Positions 32,110 through 42,013 of a DNA stretch of 64,000 bases are shown here, piece by piece. Both the position numbers and the translations under genes were made by a program. How positions within the stretch are numbered: the first letter of the stretch is position 1; every line of letters starts with the position of its first letter. The DNA is from Burkholderiales bacterium (GTDB lineage: Bacteria > Pseudomonadota > Gammaproteobacteria > Burkholderiales > Burkholderiaceae_D). The stretch spans positions 1 through 64,000 of the forward strand of contig JACOUL010000042.1 of NCBI GenBank assembly GCA_016177875.1, read 5' to 3'. The notes under the pieces were generated by a model that saw only the letters and a list, made by a program, of their open reading frames with translations, was not told where the DNA came from and did no database searches.

Positions 32110-33036
32110 TTAACCCTTGGAAGTAATCTTCGACGACTTTTCGATAGCGCCGCGAATCTCTTCGATCGCCTTTTCGATTTCGCTATCGTTAAATACGTCG
32201 ACATCTTCCAGGTCGGCGTGACGCGGCGCCTGGATGGTCGTGGTGACTGTCCCTATCGGCAACAGATCGGTGGTGATCGCGCTGGCACCGCTGGTAGCTT
32301 CGCCTTCCCACATCATCGCCAACGCTGTCACGTTGTCGCTCGACTTGCCGGCGATACCCGTAGCCGAATGCACCAGCTCCGGCACCGCGCGCACGATCGT
32401 ATTGTTCTGCAAGCATTGCGTCAACACATGATCCGGCAATACCGACCATAAACCGTCGGAACACAACAGCATGATGTCGCCGGCTTGCATGCCGGAGCTG
32501 CGTGACAGTTCAACGATGGGCGAATTCGGCGCGCCCAAGCAATTGAACAACTTGTTGCGCTCGGGATGCGTGTCGCGTTCGGACGGATCGACCTTGCCCT
32601 GCGCAATTAAAGTTTCAATGCGCGAATGATCGCGCGTGCGCGCCAGGATTTGCCCGTTACGCAACCAGTACAGCCGCGAATCGCCGCAATGTGCCCAAAA
32701 TGCCGTGTTGTGCTGAATCAGGCAAGCCACGATGGTGGTGCGCGGCGTTTCGGGCAAGTTGTTGATCGCGCGATAGCGATGGATTTCCCGATGCGCGGAA
32801 TAGAAGCTGTCCTCCAAAAATTTTTCCGGCTTCTTGATGTACGGATTGGCGTTTTGTTGAAACAGCGTCGAGATGGTTTGCAATGCGATGGTAGCGGCGA
32901 CTTCACCTTGTATATGCCCGCCCATGCCGTCGGCTAGGAGCAGCAACAAGGCGTCGCGCGTGAAACTGTAGCCCATCCGGTCTTGATTGACCTTGCGGCC
33001 GCCGATGGCGCTTTCCTGATAGACGGAGAATCGCAT
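32110..33036 (-). CDS. PP2C-type serine/threonine phosphatase
   Basis: 308 residues. PP2C motifs: NQDRMGY (17-23), LADGMGGH (34-41) with metal-binding Asp36, HCGDSRLYWLRNG, LLCSDGLW and SDNVTALAM. A C-terminal Thr/Glu-rich tail follows (about 270-308). Cytoplasmic. It should reverse the kinase encoded 15 bases upstream and transcribed in the same direction, the usual Stk/Stp pairing. Confidence 0.92.
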   Translation of the reverse strand: MRFSVYQESAIGGRKVNQDRMGYSFTRDALLLLLADGMGGHIQGEVAATIALQTISTLFQQNANPYIKKPEKFLEDSFYSAHREIHRYRAINNLPETPRTTIVACLIQHNTAFWAHCGDSRLYWLRNGQILARTRDHSRIETLIAQGKVDPSERDTHPERNKLFNCLGAPNSPIVELSRSSGMQAGDIMLLCSDGLWSVLPDHVLTQCLQNNTIVRAVPELVHSATGIAGKSSDNVTALAMMWEGEATSGASAITTDLLPIGTVTTTIQAPRHADLEDVDVFNDSEIEKAIEEIRGAIEKSSKITSKG

Positions 33037-33051
33037 GATTCAAACCGCGCC

Positions 33052-34050
33052 TTAGCGCGTCTCCTGTATGGTGGTGATGTCGCTGCTTCTGCCGAAGCTG
33101 CTGAATAAGCCGCGCAATTTTTGCGAGACTTTTTCAAGCGTTTCGTTGGTCTTGTTTTCTTTGACGGGTTCGCGCAAGGCTTTTTGCAGAGCAAACACGC
33201 TTTGCGGCCGCTCCAACGCATCCAGCTTCAGGCTCCAGCGAATCATGTCGATCAATTCGTCCGAATAAATGCCTTCCAACTTGCGCAAATGGCCGTCCAT
33301 CTTATCGGTGACTTTACGCTGATCGGCAGGCTGCGGCGGCGCGCCGACCATGCAGGCGAACATCGATGCGCCGATGCTATAGATATCCGTCCAAGGTCCG
33401 AGATTACCGTTTTTTAAATACAGCTCCGGCGCTGCGAACCCCGGCGTATACATGGGGTAAAGCTTCGGCAAATCGGACTTCAAAGTCTGCCGTGCGGCGC
33501 CGAAATCCAGCAGAATCGGCGTGCCGTCGACACGCAAATAAATATTGGCCGGCTTCAAATCCAAATGCAGCAGCTTGTTGGTATGCACCTCGCGCAAGCC
33601 GTTCATCACTTGATTGAACATTTTGCGGATGAATTTTTCCGATACCAGCGGCCTCTCGCCTTTATCGCGCCGGCGCAAAATATGCTCTTGCAGCGAGCGG
33701 CCGGATTCATAAGCCATCACCATGTAGACGGTGTCGTTGGCGCGGAAAAAATTCAGCACGCTGACCACATTCGGATGCGCAATGCGCGCCAACGCGCGCC
33801 CTTCTTCGAAAAAGCACTTCAGCCCGATACGAAACACCGGCAGGTTTTCCGGAGCGATAATAGGCGCAAGCTCGCCCGGCTCGCGCAGAGCAAGCGAACT
33901 AGGCAAATATTCTTTGATCGCGACGGCGTTGCCGTCTTCATCGTAGGCGAGATATACGATACTGAAGCCGCCGGACGAAATCTTCTTTACAATGCGGTAT
34001 CCGGCAATTTCGAGGCCATCGGGCAGCGGCGCATTATTTTGGGCAGCCAT
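33052..34050 (-). CDS. Serine/threonine protein kinase (Hanks type)
   Basis: 332 residues. Glycine-rich loop ISSGGFSIVYLAYD, Lys46 in AVAIKEY, catalytic loop HLDLKPAN (162-169, Asp164), DFG at 182-184, then APELYLKNG and TDIYSIGASMFACM. HLD replaces the common HRD, as in many bacterial kinases. No membrane helix or PASTA repeats, so cytoplasmic. Paired with the PP2C phosphatase; substrates unknown. Confidence 0.92.
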   Translation of the reverse strand: MAAQNNAPLPDGLEIAGYRIVKKISSGGFSIVYLAYDEDGNAVAIKEYLPSSLALREPGELAPIIAPENLPVFRIGLKCFFEEGRALARIAHPNVVSVLNFFRANDTVYMVMAYESGRSLQEHILRRRDKGERPLVSEKFIRKMFNQVMNGLREVHTNKLLHLDLKPANIYLRVDGTPILLDFGAARQTLKSDLPKLYPMYTPGFAAPELYLKNGNLGPWTDIYSIGASMFACMVGAPPQPADQRKVTDKMDGHLRKLEGIYSDELIDMIRWSLKLDALERPQSVFALQKALREPVKENKTNETLEKVSQKLRGLFSSFGRSSDITTIQETR

Positions 34051-34132
34051 GGTGCGCGTCTCCTTGTTGCTTTCGATTCATGCATTGTGTTGACAATTCC
34101 CTGTTTTGTAAAGACAAACGAAGGTTAGCAAA

Positions 34133-35044
34133 TTGACTATCCATAGCATGACCGGCTACGCGGTCACCGGCCGCGAAATCGCCATAGGCACCGTCACCGT
34201 CGAACTCAAGAGCGTCAATTCGCGCTTTCTCGACCTGCAATTTCGGATTAACGACGAATTACGCATGGTGGAACCGCAGTTGCGCGAAGCCATCATGGCG
34301 CGTATTGCACGCGGCAAAGTCGAATGCCGCCTGAGTTTCGGCCGCAAAGCGGACACCAGCACCGTACACGCCTTGAACCAACCCTTGCTGTCCTCATTAG
34401 CAGAAATGCAAAATGCGGTTCACAAAGCCTTTCCCGACGCTCCGGCCCTGACCGTCAACGAATTACTGCGCTGGCCGGGGGTAGTCGAAGAGCCCGAAAT
34501 TTCTCAGGAAACGCTGCAGGCGGAAATTTTGGCGGTGCTGAACACTACGCTGGAAGCATTTATCGACACGCGCGCACGCGAAGGGGCAGCGCTGCAGGCA
34601 ATGCTGGAATCGCGCATCGATGCGATGGAAGCGATCGTCGCCAGAATCACCCCCCTGTTGCCGCAAGTCGTCGCGCAGTTTCAGCAAAAGGCGACCGAGC
34701 GCATGCAGGAAGCACTGGGCATTGCATTGAAAGATACAACGGCGTCGCCTTCCGTCTCACGCGAAGATGCGTTGGAGCGCATTCGCCAAGAAGTGACGCT
34801 GTACGGCATTCGCATTGACGTCTCGGAAGAATTGTCGCGCTTGGCAGCCCACTTGAAAGAGACGCGGCATATCCTGAAAAAAGGCGGTCATGTGGGTAAG
34901 CGACTCGACTTCATGATGCAGGAATTGAACCGTGAAGCGAACACGCTTGGTTCCAAGGCCGCGCTCAAAGAGCTGGCCGATGCATCGATGGAACTAAAAC
35001 TTTTGATCGACCAAATGCGCGAACAAGTGCAAAATCTCGAGTAA
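34133..35044 (+). CDS. YicC family endoribonuclease
   Basis: 303 residues from TTG 34133 (then TIHSMTGYAVTGRE); the family normally starts M(I/T)xSMTG, so TTG fits better than the ATG at 34148. N-terminal YicC domain with SVNSRFLDLQFRINDELR and C-terminal DUF1732 with GGHVGKRLDFMMQELNREANTLGSKA. YicC/YloC proteins cut structured RNA (in E. coli RyhB decay was reported). Upstream of gmk as in many proteobacteria. Confidence 0.9.
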   Translation: MTIHSMTGYAVTGREIAIGTVTVELKSVNSRFLDLQFRINDELRMVEPQLREAIMARIARGKVECRLSFGRKADTSTVHALNQPLLSSLAEMQNAVHKAFPDAPALTVNELLRWPGVVEEPEISQETLQAEILAVLNTTLEAFIDTRAREGAALQAMLESRIDAMEAIVARITPLLPQVVAQFQQKATERMQEALGIALKDTTASPSVSREDALERIRQEVTLYGIRIDVSEELSRLAAHLKETRHILKKGGHVGKRLDFMMQELNREANTLGSKAALKELADASMELKLLIDQMREQVQNLE

Positions 35045-35118
35045 TAAAGTCATTGCGGGACAGAGTAACGACAACGGTACGCTGTCTTCGACATTATTCG
35101 TAAAAGAAGAGGATCGCC

Positions 35119-35763
35119 ATGCCCGACTTCCCCGCCACCTCCGGTAGCTTGTTCATGGTTGTCGCGCCGTCAGGTGCCGGCAAATCCACGCTGGTCAATG
35201 CGCTCCTGGCGCAAGAACCGACACTCAAGTTGTCGATCTCTTATACGACGCGTCAGCCTCGCCCCGGCGAACAAGACGGCCGTGAATATTTTTTCATCGC
35301 GGTGCCGGAATTCTTGGAAAAACGCCAGACGGGTGAATTTTTGGAGTCGGCTGAAGTCCATGGCAATTACTACGGCACTTCGCGCCACCGCATCGCCGAG
35401 CAAATGCAGAGCGGCACCGACGTCTTATTGGAAATTGACTGGCAAGGTGCGCAGCAAGTGAAAAAGCAATTTCCGGATGCAATCGGGATCTTCATCCTGC
35501 CGCCTTCCATTCAAGCCTTGGAAGACCGTTTGAAGAAGCGCGGGCAAGATGAAGCGCATGTCATTTCGCGCCGGATTTTGGCGGCCGGCGGCGAGATCGC
35601 GCACGCTCCCGAGTCCGAATATGTTATTATTAATCAAGACTTTGCGACTGCTTTGTCAGAACTGACCGCAATTGTAAAAGCGGCTCGTTGCCGTTTTGCG
35701 CAACAAGCGGCGCGCAATGCTTCCTTGTTTTCCCAGCTTGGCATTCATGCCAATCTACGTTGA
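35119..35763 (+). CDS. gmk: Guanylate kinase
   Basis: 214 residues. P-loop APSGAGKST (16-24), then [40 protein letters not shown] and the adenine-contact part with [19 protein letters not shown]. Phosphorylates GMP to GDP. AAGAAGAGGATCG precedes the ATG. It is followed by rpoZ and spoT, the usual stringent-response cluster. Confidence 0.97.
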   Translation: MPDFPATSGSLFMVVAPSGAGKSTLVNALLAQEPTLKLSISYTTRQPRPGEQDGREYFFIAVPEFLEKRQTGEFLESAEVHGNYYGTSRHRIAEQMQSGTDVLLEIDWQGAQQVKKQFPDAIGIFILPPSIQALEDRLKKRGQDEAHVISRRILAAGGEIAHAPESEYVIINQDFATALSELTAIVKAARCRFAQQAARNASLFSQLGIHANLR

Positions 35764-35781
35764 CCGATTTTAGGAGATTCT

Positions 35782-35985
35782 ATGGCTCGCATTACGATTG
35801 AAGATTGTCTCAAGCAGATCCCCAACCGCTTCCAACTGACGTTAGCGGCGACCTATCGCGCTCGTCAACTGCTGCAAGGCCACACCCCCAAGGTGGATGC
35901 CAAGGACAAGCCGACCGTACTGGCCCTGCGTGAAATCGCAACCGGTAAGGTTGGCATCGAAATGCTGAAGAAGGTCCCGACCTGA
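35782..35985 (+). CDS. rpoZ: DNA-directed RNA polymerase omega subunit
   Basis: 67 residues. [30 protein letters not shown] is the typical omega start, and the [18 protein letters not shown] part is conserved. It lies 18 bases after gmk, upstream of spoT. Confidence 0.97.
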   Translation: MARITIEDCLKQIPNRFQLTLAATYRARQLLQGHTPKVDAKDKPTVLALREIATGKVGIEMLKKVPT

Positions 35986-36066
35986 GCCATATAGACACTT
36001 GTCGGCCGGCACGATCCGGCCGGCATTTCGCATCACCCTTTCTCGACACCTCGCGCGGTGCTGATG

Positions 36067-38337
36067 ATGAGCCTGAGGCCTGCAGATTCAACCTTATCAG
36101 CTACTCCCGATAAGCGAGCAGCATCCGACCGCTTGGCCTCGAAAAAACCCCATTCCGCCCCCGATACTTCCGCCGCCAGTGCCGGCGTGGCCTCGGTTAC
36201 GCAATTAACCACCAAGCTTGCCGAATATTTAGATCCTTCCGAACTCAAGAAGATCAAGGAAGCTTATCGCTTTTCCGACGAGATGCATCTCGGTCAGATG
36301 CGCAAATCGGGCGAGCCGTATATCTCCCATCCGATCGCCGTCGCTGAAATTTGCGCCGACTGGAAGCTCGATGCGCAAGCCATCATGGCCGCCCTCTTGC
36401 ACGACGTGATGGAAGACCAAAACGTCAAGAAGGAAGAACTGATCGAGCGCTTCGGCGCGCCGGTTGCCTCCTTGGTCGATGGCTTATCCAAGCTCGACAA
36501 GCTCGAATTCCAAAGCCAGGTGGAAGTGCAGGCCGAGAACTTCCGCAAAATGCTGTTGGCGATGGCGCGCGATGTGCGGGTGATTCTCATCAAGCTCGCG
36601 GACCGCTTGCACAATATGCGCACGCTGGACGCGATGGTGCCCGAGAAGCAGCGCCGCATCGCGCGCGAGACGATGGAAGTCTATGTGCCCATCGCACACC
36701 GCTTGGGCTTGAACAATATCTATCGCGAATTGCAAGAATTGTCGTTCGCGCACTTGCACCCGCTGCGCTACAAAACGTTGGCCAAGGCAGTCAAAGCCGC
36801 ACGCGGCAATCGGCGCGAGGTGGTCGGCAAAATCCTGGAAACGGTGAAAAGCACTTTGGCGGCGGCCGGTCTGCAAGTGCAAGTCTATGGACGCGAAAAA
36901 ACGCTGTACGGCATTTATCGCAAGATGCGCAGCAAACACCTCAGCTTTTCGCAGGTGCTGGATGTGTATGGTTTTCGTATCGTCGTCGATAGTTTCGCCA
37001 ATTGCTATGTCGCGCTGGGAACCCTGCATGCGCTCTACAAGCCGATGCCGGGCAAATTCAAAGATTACATCGCGATTCCCAAGCTCAACGGTTACCAATC
37101 GCTGCACACGACGCTCGTCGGCCCATATGGCACGCCGGTTGAATTCCAGATCCGCACGCAGGAAATGCACCGTGTCGCCGAGTCCGGCGTGGCGGCGCAC
37201 TGGCTGTATAAAAGCGATGAAGAAAGCCTCACCGATTTGCAGCAACGCACCCATGCATGGCTGCAGTCCCTGCTGGATATTCAAAAGCAGACCGGCGACT
37301 CGGCCGAGTTTCTTGAACACGTCAAAGTCGATTTGTTTCCGGATTCGGTTTACGTCTTCACGCCGAAGTCCAAGATCATTGCGTTGCCGCGCGGCGCTAC
37401 TGCGCTGGACTTCGCCTACACCATTCATACCGATGTCGGCGACCAAGCGATTGCGGTGCGCATCAATCATGAACAAGCGCCGCTGCGCTCGGAATTACGC
37501 AATGGCGATATCGTCGACATCATTACCTCGCCGGTATCGCGGCCCAGTCCCAACTGGCTCACCTTCGTGCGCACCGGCAAAGCACGCTCCGCGATCCGCC
37601 ATCACTTACGCACGATCAACCTCGCCGAGTCCATCGAACTCGGCAAGCGCTTGCTGAATCAAGCGCTGATTGCGCTCAAAGTCGATCCTGGCCTGCCGCC
37701 CCAAGTGAGCGAACGATTGCTTAACGAATCCAGCGCCAAGTCGATCGAGGAACTGTATGCCGATATCGGCGTCGGCAAGCGCATGGCGGCATTGGTGGCG
37801 CGCCACATTTTAGGCTTGACGGAAAACGACCAGCCTGCCTCCGCCTCACCTGCGATGCAAGGCGAAGCCGTTCACAGCAAACTCGATCCCGTGGTGATCT
37901 ATGGCTCCGAGGGTGTCTCCGTGCAGCTCGCTCCGTGCTGCATGCCGATTCCGGGCGATAGCATTCACGGACAGCTGCGGCGCGATCAAGGCTTGGTCGT
38001 ACATGCCGATGACTGCGCGCTCGCCCGGCGCAATCGCTCGAAGGAACCGGAACGTTGGATCGATGTCGTGTGGGGCAACGATTTGAATCGCCGCTTCGAC
38101 TGCCGCATTACCGTGCTGGTCAAGAATGAGAAAGGCGTGCTCGCACGGGTAGCGGCGGAAATCGGCGAAGCCGATGCCAACATTACCTACGTGGCGATGG
38201 ACGACGACAAGGACCAAATGATGACGCAGCTGCGCTTCACGATCCAAGTCGAAGACCGTGTGCATCTCGCGCGGCTGATGCGTAGCGTGCGGCGCATACC
38301 CAGCGTCACGCGCATTTTGCGGGAACGTAGCAACTAG
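36067..38337 (+). CDS. spoT: Bifunctional (p)ppGpp synthetase/hydrolase
   Basis: About 756 residues; starts at 36058 (GTG), 36064 or 36067 are all possible and none has a clear ribosome binding site. The first 45 residues are variable. HD hydrolase domain with YISHPIAVAE and LLHDVMED (HD near 112), synthetase domain with FRIVVDSFANCYVALGTLHA and KLNGYQSLHTT, TGS domain (VYVFTPKSKIIALPRGATALDFAYTIH) and a C-terminal ACT domain (about 680-755). Hydrolase residues are intact, so it is SpoT-like rather than RelA-like. Makes and degrades the alarmone in the cytoplasm. Confidence 0.95.
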   Translation: MSLRPADSTLSATPDKRAASDRLASKKPHSAPDTSAASAGVASVTQLTTKLAEYLDPSELKKIKEAYRFSDEMHLGQMRKSGEPYISHPIAVAEICADWKLDAQAIMAALLHDVMEDQNVKKEELIERFGAPVASLVDGLSKLDKLEFQSQVEVQAENFRKMLLAMARDVRVILIKLADRLHNMRTLDAMVPEKQRRIARETMEVYVPIAHRLGLNNIYRELQELSFAHLHPLRYKTLAKAVKAARGNRREVVGKILETVKSTLAAAGLQVQVYGREKTLYGIYRKMRSKHLSFSQVLDVYGFRIVVDSFANCYVALGTLHALYKPMPGKFKDYIAIPKLNGYQSLHTTLVGPYGTPVEFQIRTQEMHRVAESGVAAHWLYKSDEESLTDLQQRTHAWLQSLLDIQKQTGDSAEFLEHVKVDLFPDSVYVFTPKSKIIALPRGATALDFAYTIHTDVGDQAIAVRINHEQAPLRSELRNGDIVDIITSPVSRPSPNWLTFVRTGKARSAIRHHLRTINLAESIELGKRLLNQALIALKVDPGLPPQVSERLLNESSAKSIEELYADIGVGKRMAALVARHILGLTENDQPASASPAMQGEAVHSKLDPVVIYGSEGVSVQLAPCCMPIPGDSIHGQLRRDQGLVVHADDCALARRNRSKEPERWIDVVWGNDLNRRFDCRITVLVKNEKGVLARVAAEIGEADANITYVAMDDDKDQMMTQLRFTIQVEDRVHLARLMRSVRRIPSVTRILRERSN

Positions 38338-38340
38338 TGC

Positions 38341-38895
38341 CTATTGAGCGGGATAACTTACTTCCAAAATTTCCAGCTCTTCTACTCCGGCCGGCGTCAT
38401 CAAAGTTACCGATTCTCCTTCGCGCGCCTTGGTGAGTGCGCGCGCAACCGGTGACACCCAACTGATTTTCCCTTGCAAGGGATCGATTTCATCGATGCCG
38501 ACGATGGTCACGATTTGCTGCCGGCCCGCTTGATTTTCGTAGGTTACGGTCGCGCCGAAAAAAATCTGATCGGAACCATGATGAACGCTCGGATCGACCA
38601 CTTCAGCGAGATCAAGCCGCTTGGTAAGAAAACGGATACGCCGATCGATTTCGCGCAAACGCCGCTTGCCATAGATGTAATCGCCGTTCTCTGAACGATC
38701 GCCGTTGGAGGCGGCCCAATGCACGACCCGCACTACCTCCGGCCGCTCGACATCGATCAGATGCAACAACTCATCCTTGATGCGTTGATAACCTATCGGA
38801 GTGATGTAGTTTTTTGCACCGGCCGGAATCGCCGGCAAAGCCGCATCGAGATCATCATCGTCGCCGGCGGATTCTTTGACAAACGCCTTGTTCAT
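38341..38895 (-). CDS. greB: Transcription elongation factor GreB
   Basis: 184 residues: a variable acidic N-terminal segment, the coiled-coil domain (NYITPIGYQRIKDELLHL, RRLREIDRRIRFLTKRLDLAEVV) and the C-terminal FKBP-like domain (FFGATVTYEN, ISWVSPVARALTKAREGESVTL). The GreB-like basic coil and the length favour GreB over GreA. Rescues backtracked RNA polymerase. It ends 3 bases after the convergent spoT. Confidence 0.93.
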   Translation of the reverse strand: MNKAFVKESAGDDDDLDAALPAIPAGAKNYITPIGYQRIKDELLHLIDVERPEVVRVVHWAASNGDRSENGDYIYGKRRLREIDRRIRFLTKRLDLAEVVDPSVHHGSDQIFFGATVTYENQAGRQQIVTIVGIDEIDPLQGKISWVSPVARALTKAREGESVTLMTPAGVEELEILEVSYPAQ

Positions 38896-38956
38896 GCCGC
38901 TTCCTGCAAGTCACTTTCTTGTATTGTAACTTGTAGCGACAAACAGGAATAACGCG

Positions 38957-40237
38957 TCAATGGACGTTTTCCGTGAGGCTATTCGTCCATTGGAAAGCAG
39001 ATAACTGCAATGCCGAAAAATCGTCGACTGAAAGATGGTGTTTTTCCAGAGCCGATTGCAGACGTTGTCCCTGTTCCTCTATGTGTTCCATGTGCTCAGC
39101 CAGTTTCAACATTTCGCCGTAAAACCCGGTGCGATGCAGAAGAGCATTCTTCACCTCTTCGGTCACTGTCATTTGCTCCAAAATTTTTTCCATCGGCAAG
39201 CCGAACAAGGTATCCATCAACGACATGATCCCGACCGTAAAGGACTTATCGATCATGCTGCGGTCGCGGGGATGCAATTTTTGCGTCAGCAATTCCAACA
39301 GCTTGCCGCGCGTCGTCGCCAATACCAGCAAAGGCGATACCAGCTGGCTCTGTCGATCCGGATTGGCATATAAAAGTATTTGCAGCCAGCGCTGAAGCTG
39401 CACACGCCCCAACACCATCAAGGCTTGCCCAAGCGAATCGATGCGTTTCACCGCTCCGATCGCGGGCGAGTTCACCAGACGCAAAAGATTTAGGCTAAGC
39501 GAAGCGTCATGCTTGATCGTGCGCTCCAATGCGGCGCTCTCTTCGTCCGCAACGATCTGATTAATCAATTGCATGATGGCCAGCTGCGAAGGCGACAGCT
39601 TTTTCCCGCTCAATATGACCGGCTTAGCGAAATAGTAGCCTTGAAAATAATCGAAGCCGAGATCCATGCAAACGCTGAATTCGTCCATCGTTTCCACTTT
39701 TTCCGCCAGCAGCTTTTTATTGCCGGTCTTGAGTTGCCGGCTCAAAAGCGACAACGAATCGCGCGGCGTTTGCATGATATCGATCTTGATGATTTGCGCC
39801 AGCGGCAATAGTTGATCGAGGTCTTCCGACTTGGCGATGACATCATCCAATGCAAAGGCATAGCCCGCTTTGCTTAATTCTTCAATCCTACGAATGATGG
39901 CCGGCGTAACTTTAACGGTTTCCAATATTTCCAGCACAACTCTGTCCGGCGGCAAGAAGCTGATGAAATCGCTCATCAATACACTAGCATCGACGTTCAA
40001 AAAACCAAGAGAAGTGCCGACCACATTTTCCATACCCAATTCGGAAACATGTGCCATGACTGAAGCCGTCGCGGACATATCGTCAGTGACATTGGCCGGA
40101 CCGCGTGCGGCGCCGCGAAACAGTAATTCATAGGCCACTAAATTCTGGTCGCGATTCAAAATCGGCTGACGCGCGAGAAAAAACTCCCGGGCGTGCTGGC
40201 TGGATGAATCGGCGTCAATTGAGATAGGGGCACTCAT
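38957..40237 (-). CDS. EAL/HDOD domain signalling protein (YuxH type)
   Basis: 426 residues. N-terminal EAL-like domain (about 15-210) starting FFLARQPILNRDQNLVAYELLFRG, in which the catalytic EAL is degenerate (YELLFRG), so it probably binds rather than hydrolyses c-di-GMP or is inactive. C-terminal HDOD domain (about 215-400) with LPRLVNSPAIG-like part written as LNLLRLVNSPAIGAVKRIDSLGQAL. No membrane segment. A regulator of motility, biofilm or stress in other betaproteobacteria. Its promoter lies in 40238-40330. Confidence 0.9.
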   Translation of the reverse strand: MSAPISIDADSSSQHAREFFLARQPILNRDQNLVAYELLFRGAARGPANVTDDMSATASVMAHVSELGMENVVGTSLGFLNVDASVLMSDFISFLPPDRVVLEILETVKVTPAIIRRIEELSKAGYAFALDDVIAKSEDLDQLLPLAQIIKIDIMQTPRDSLSLLSRQLKTGNKKLLAEKVETMDEFSVCMDLGFDYFQGYYFAKPVILSGKKLSPSQLAIMQLINQIVADEESAALERTIKHDASLSLNLLRLVNSPAIGAVKRIDSLGQALMVLGRVQLQRWLQILLYANPDRQSQLVSPLLVLATTRGKLLELLTQKLHPRDRSMIDKSFTVGIMSLMDTLFGLPMEKILEQMTVTEEVKNALLHRTGFYGEMLKLAEHMEHIEEQGQRLQSALEKHHLSVDDFSALQLSAFQWTNSLTENVH

Positions 40238-40383
40238 TCGGGAGGGACAGTACCTAAGCAGCCGTTAAGGGAAACACACTGGCTTTATTCTACTAATAAT
40301 TTTGCCTGGCGGTAATTCTTATTATGGTGCCGTCGCTTCAGCAACTCAATATTGAGTTTTTGCCAAGGACGCTGCTTTCCTAG

Positions 40384-41286
40384 CTACTTTCTTGACGAAA
40401 CAGGCTGCCCCACTTCCAACGTAAACCCCGCCCCCTCGTCTTGGGCCAATGCCGATGTTAGAAACGGCATCATCTCACGCAACATGGGCTCCAAAGTCCA
40501 GGGCGGATTCAGAACGAACATGCCGCTGCTATGTAAGCCAAAACCATCCGGCGTCGCCGTCCGGATCGATAAGGCGACGTTTAACCATCCGTTCGACGGC
40601 AAGCGCTTCAATTGCTCCGCCAGTTGGCGCGATTCGTTCCGCTGCAAAATCGGATACCAAACCGCATACACGCCCGTGGCGAAACGGTTCAAAGCGTCGG
40701 CCAAGGTTTCTTTCACACGCCGGTAATCTTCTTTCACCTCATATGGCGGGTCGATCAATATCAACCCTCGCCGCGAAGGCGGCGGCAGCAAGGCTTTTAA
40801 ATTGGTGAAGCCGTCAGCCTTGCCGATGATGACGCGCTTGCCGCGGTTAGCCGGCGACACGCCTTGCGCTGTAGCGTGCGCTTCGAGCTTGCGAAAATTG
40901 TCTTGCAAATTCTTGACATCGCTCGGATGCAATTCGAACAATCGCAGACGATCTTGTTCACGCATCGTGCGTTCGGCGCAATACGGTGAGCCCGGGTAAT
41001 AGCGCAACTTCCCGCTCGGGTTTAAGTCTTTTATCAATTGCACGTATTCGGCCAAGGGCTCGGGTAAATCATTCCGCCCCCACAACCGAGCAATGCCGGT
41101 ATCGAACTCGGCATTTTTGGCTGCTTCACTGCTATCCAACGCATACAATCCCGCGCCTGCATGCGTGTCGATCACCGTGTAAGGCGTTTCCTTTTGATTC
41201 AAGTAACGGAGCAATTGAATGAAAATGGTGTGCTTCAATACATCGGCGTGATTGCCGGCGTGGAAAGCGTGGCGGTAGCTCAGCAT
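40384..41286 (-). CDS. rlmJ: 23S rRNA (adenine-2030-N6)-methyltransferase
   Basis: 300 residues from ATG 41286 (MLSYRHAFHAGNHADVLKH, the family's fixed start); a longer frame to 41394 runs into modB. The catalytic motif LILIDPPYE is typical of N6-adenine methyltransferases, with the SAM-binding VIDTHAGAGLY. Methylates 23S rRNA. It begins one base after the modB stop, so it is translated from the mod transcript. Confidence 0.95.
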   Translation of the reverse strand: MLSYRHAFHAGNHADVLKHTIFIQLLRYLNQKETPYTVIDTHAGAGLYALDSSEAAKNAEFDTGIARLWGRNDLPEPLAEYVQLIKDLNPSGKLRYYPGSPYCAERTMREQDRLRLFELHPSDVKNLQDNFRKLEAHATAQGVSPANRGKRVIIGKADGFTNLKALLPPPSRRGLILIDPPYEVKEDYRRVKETLADALNRFATGVYAVWYPILQRNESRQLAEQLKRLPSNGWLNVALSIRTATPDGFGLHSSGMFVLNPPWTLEPMLREMMPFLTSALAQDEGAGFTLEVGQPVSSRK

Positions 41287-41287
41287 G

Positions 41288-42013
41288 TCATCTTCCGGAG
41301 AATGATGCGGTCTGACGCCACCGCTCTTGGCGCTTTTGCAGCAAGGTAGTCGCGCAAAGCAAAACAAACGAAAGTGCAAGCAGGACAAGTGCAAAACCGT
41401 GCGCGTCCGCGTAATTCAGCTTCTGTACTTCGTCGTACAAAGCGACCGATGCCACTCGCGTAACGCCTGGGATATTCCCTCCCAACATAAGAACGACACC
41501 GAATTCGCCCAGCGTATGTGCAAACGCTAAAACCGCGCCGGAATAAATACCGGATTTAGCCAGCGGCAATAAGACATGGAGGAATACTTGGATCCGCGTC
41601 ATGCCCAACGCGAATGCCGCTTGCGCAGTTTCGGGGCGCAGCATCCGAAACGCCGCGATAATCGGCTGCAAAGCGAATGGCATGCTGTATATGCAGGAAC
41701 CGATCACGAGACCGGCGAACGAAAATGCTAAAGGCTGACCAAACATGTTTTGCCACCATTGCCCGAAACCCGACGTCGGCGACAAGAACACCAGCAGATA
41801 AAATCCGATCACGGTGGGCGGCAATACCAAAGGCATCGCCATGACCACTTCGACCACGGATACGATACGCGAACGCGACATGGCGATCCACCAAGCGAGC
41901 GGCAGAGCCAATAGCATCAAGAGCAAAGTAGAAATTCCCGCCAACTGCAAAGTCAGCAAAAGCGAATGCCACAACTCGCCGGGCAACGCCCATACGGGCG
42001 TAATCGCATTCAT
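41288..42013 (-). CDS. modB: Molybdate ABC transporter permease
   Basis: 241 residues, about five membrane helices. Permease EAA-type loop AFALGMTRIQVFLHVLLPLAKSGI (about 125-150) and the start MNAITPVWALPGELWHSLLLTLQLAG fit ModB. Inner membrane. Start overlaps the modA stop (TGATG). The ATPase gene modC does not follow; rlmJ does. Confidence 0.93.
   Translation of the reverse strand: MNAITPVWALPGELWHSLLLTLQLAGISTLLLMLLALPLAWWIAMSRSRIVSVVEVVMAMPLVLPPTVIGFYLLVFLSPTSGFGQWWQNMFGQPLAFSFAGLVIGSCIYSMPFALQPIIAAFRMLRPETAQAAFALGMTRIQVFLHVLLPLAKSGIYSGAVLAFAHTLGEFGVVLMLGGNIPGVTRVASVALYDEVQKLNYADAHGFALVLLALSFVLLCATTLLQKRQERWRQTASFSGR

Noticed and set aside
36484-37476. 330-codon minus-strand frame inside spoT
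   Set aside because: Lies wholly within spoT, with shadow-like composition and no start signals.
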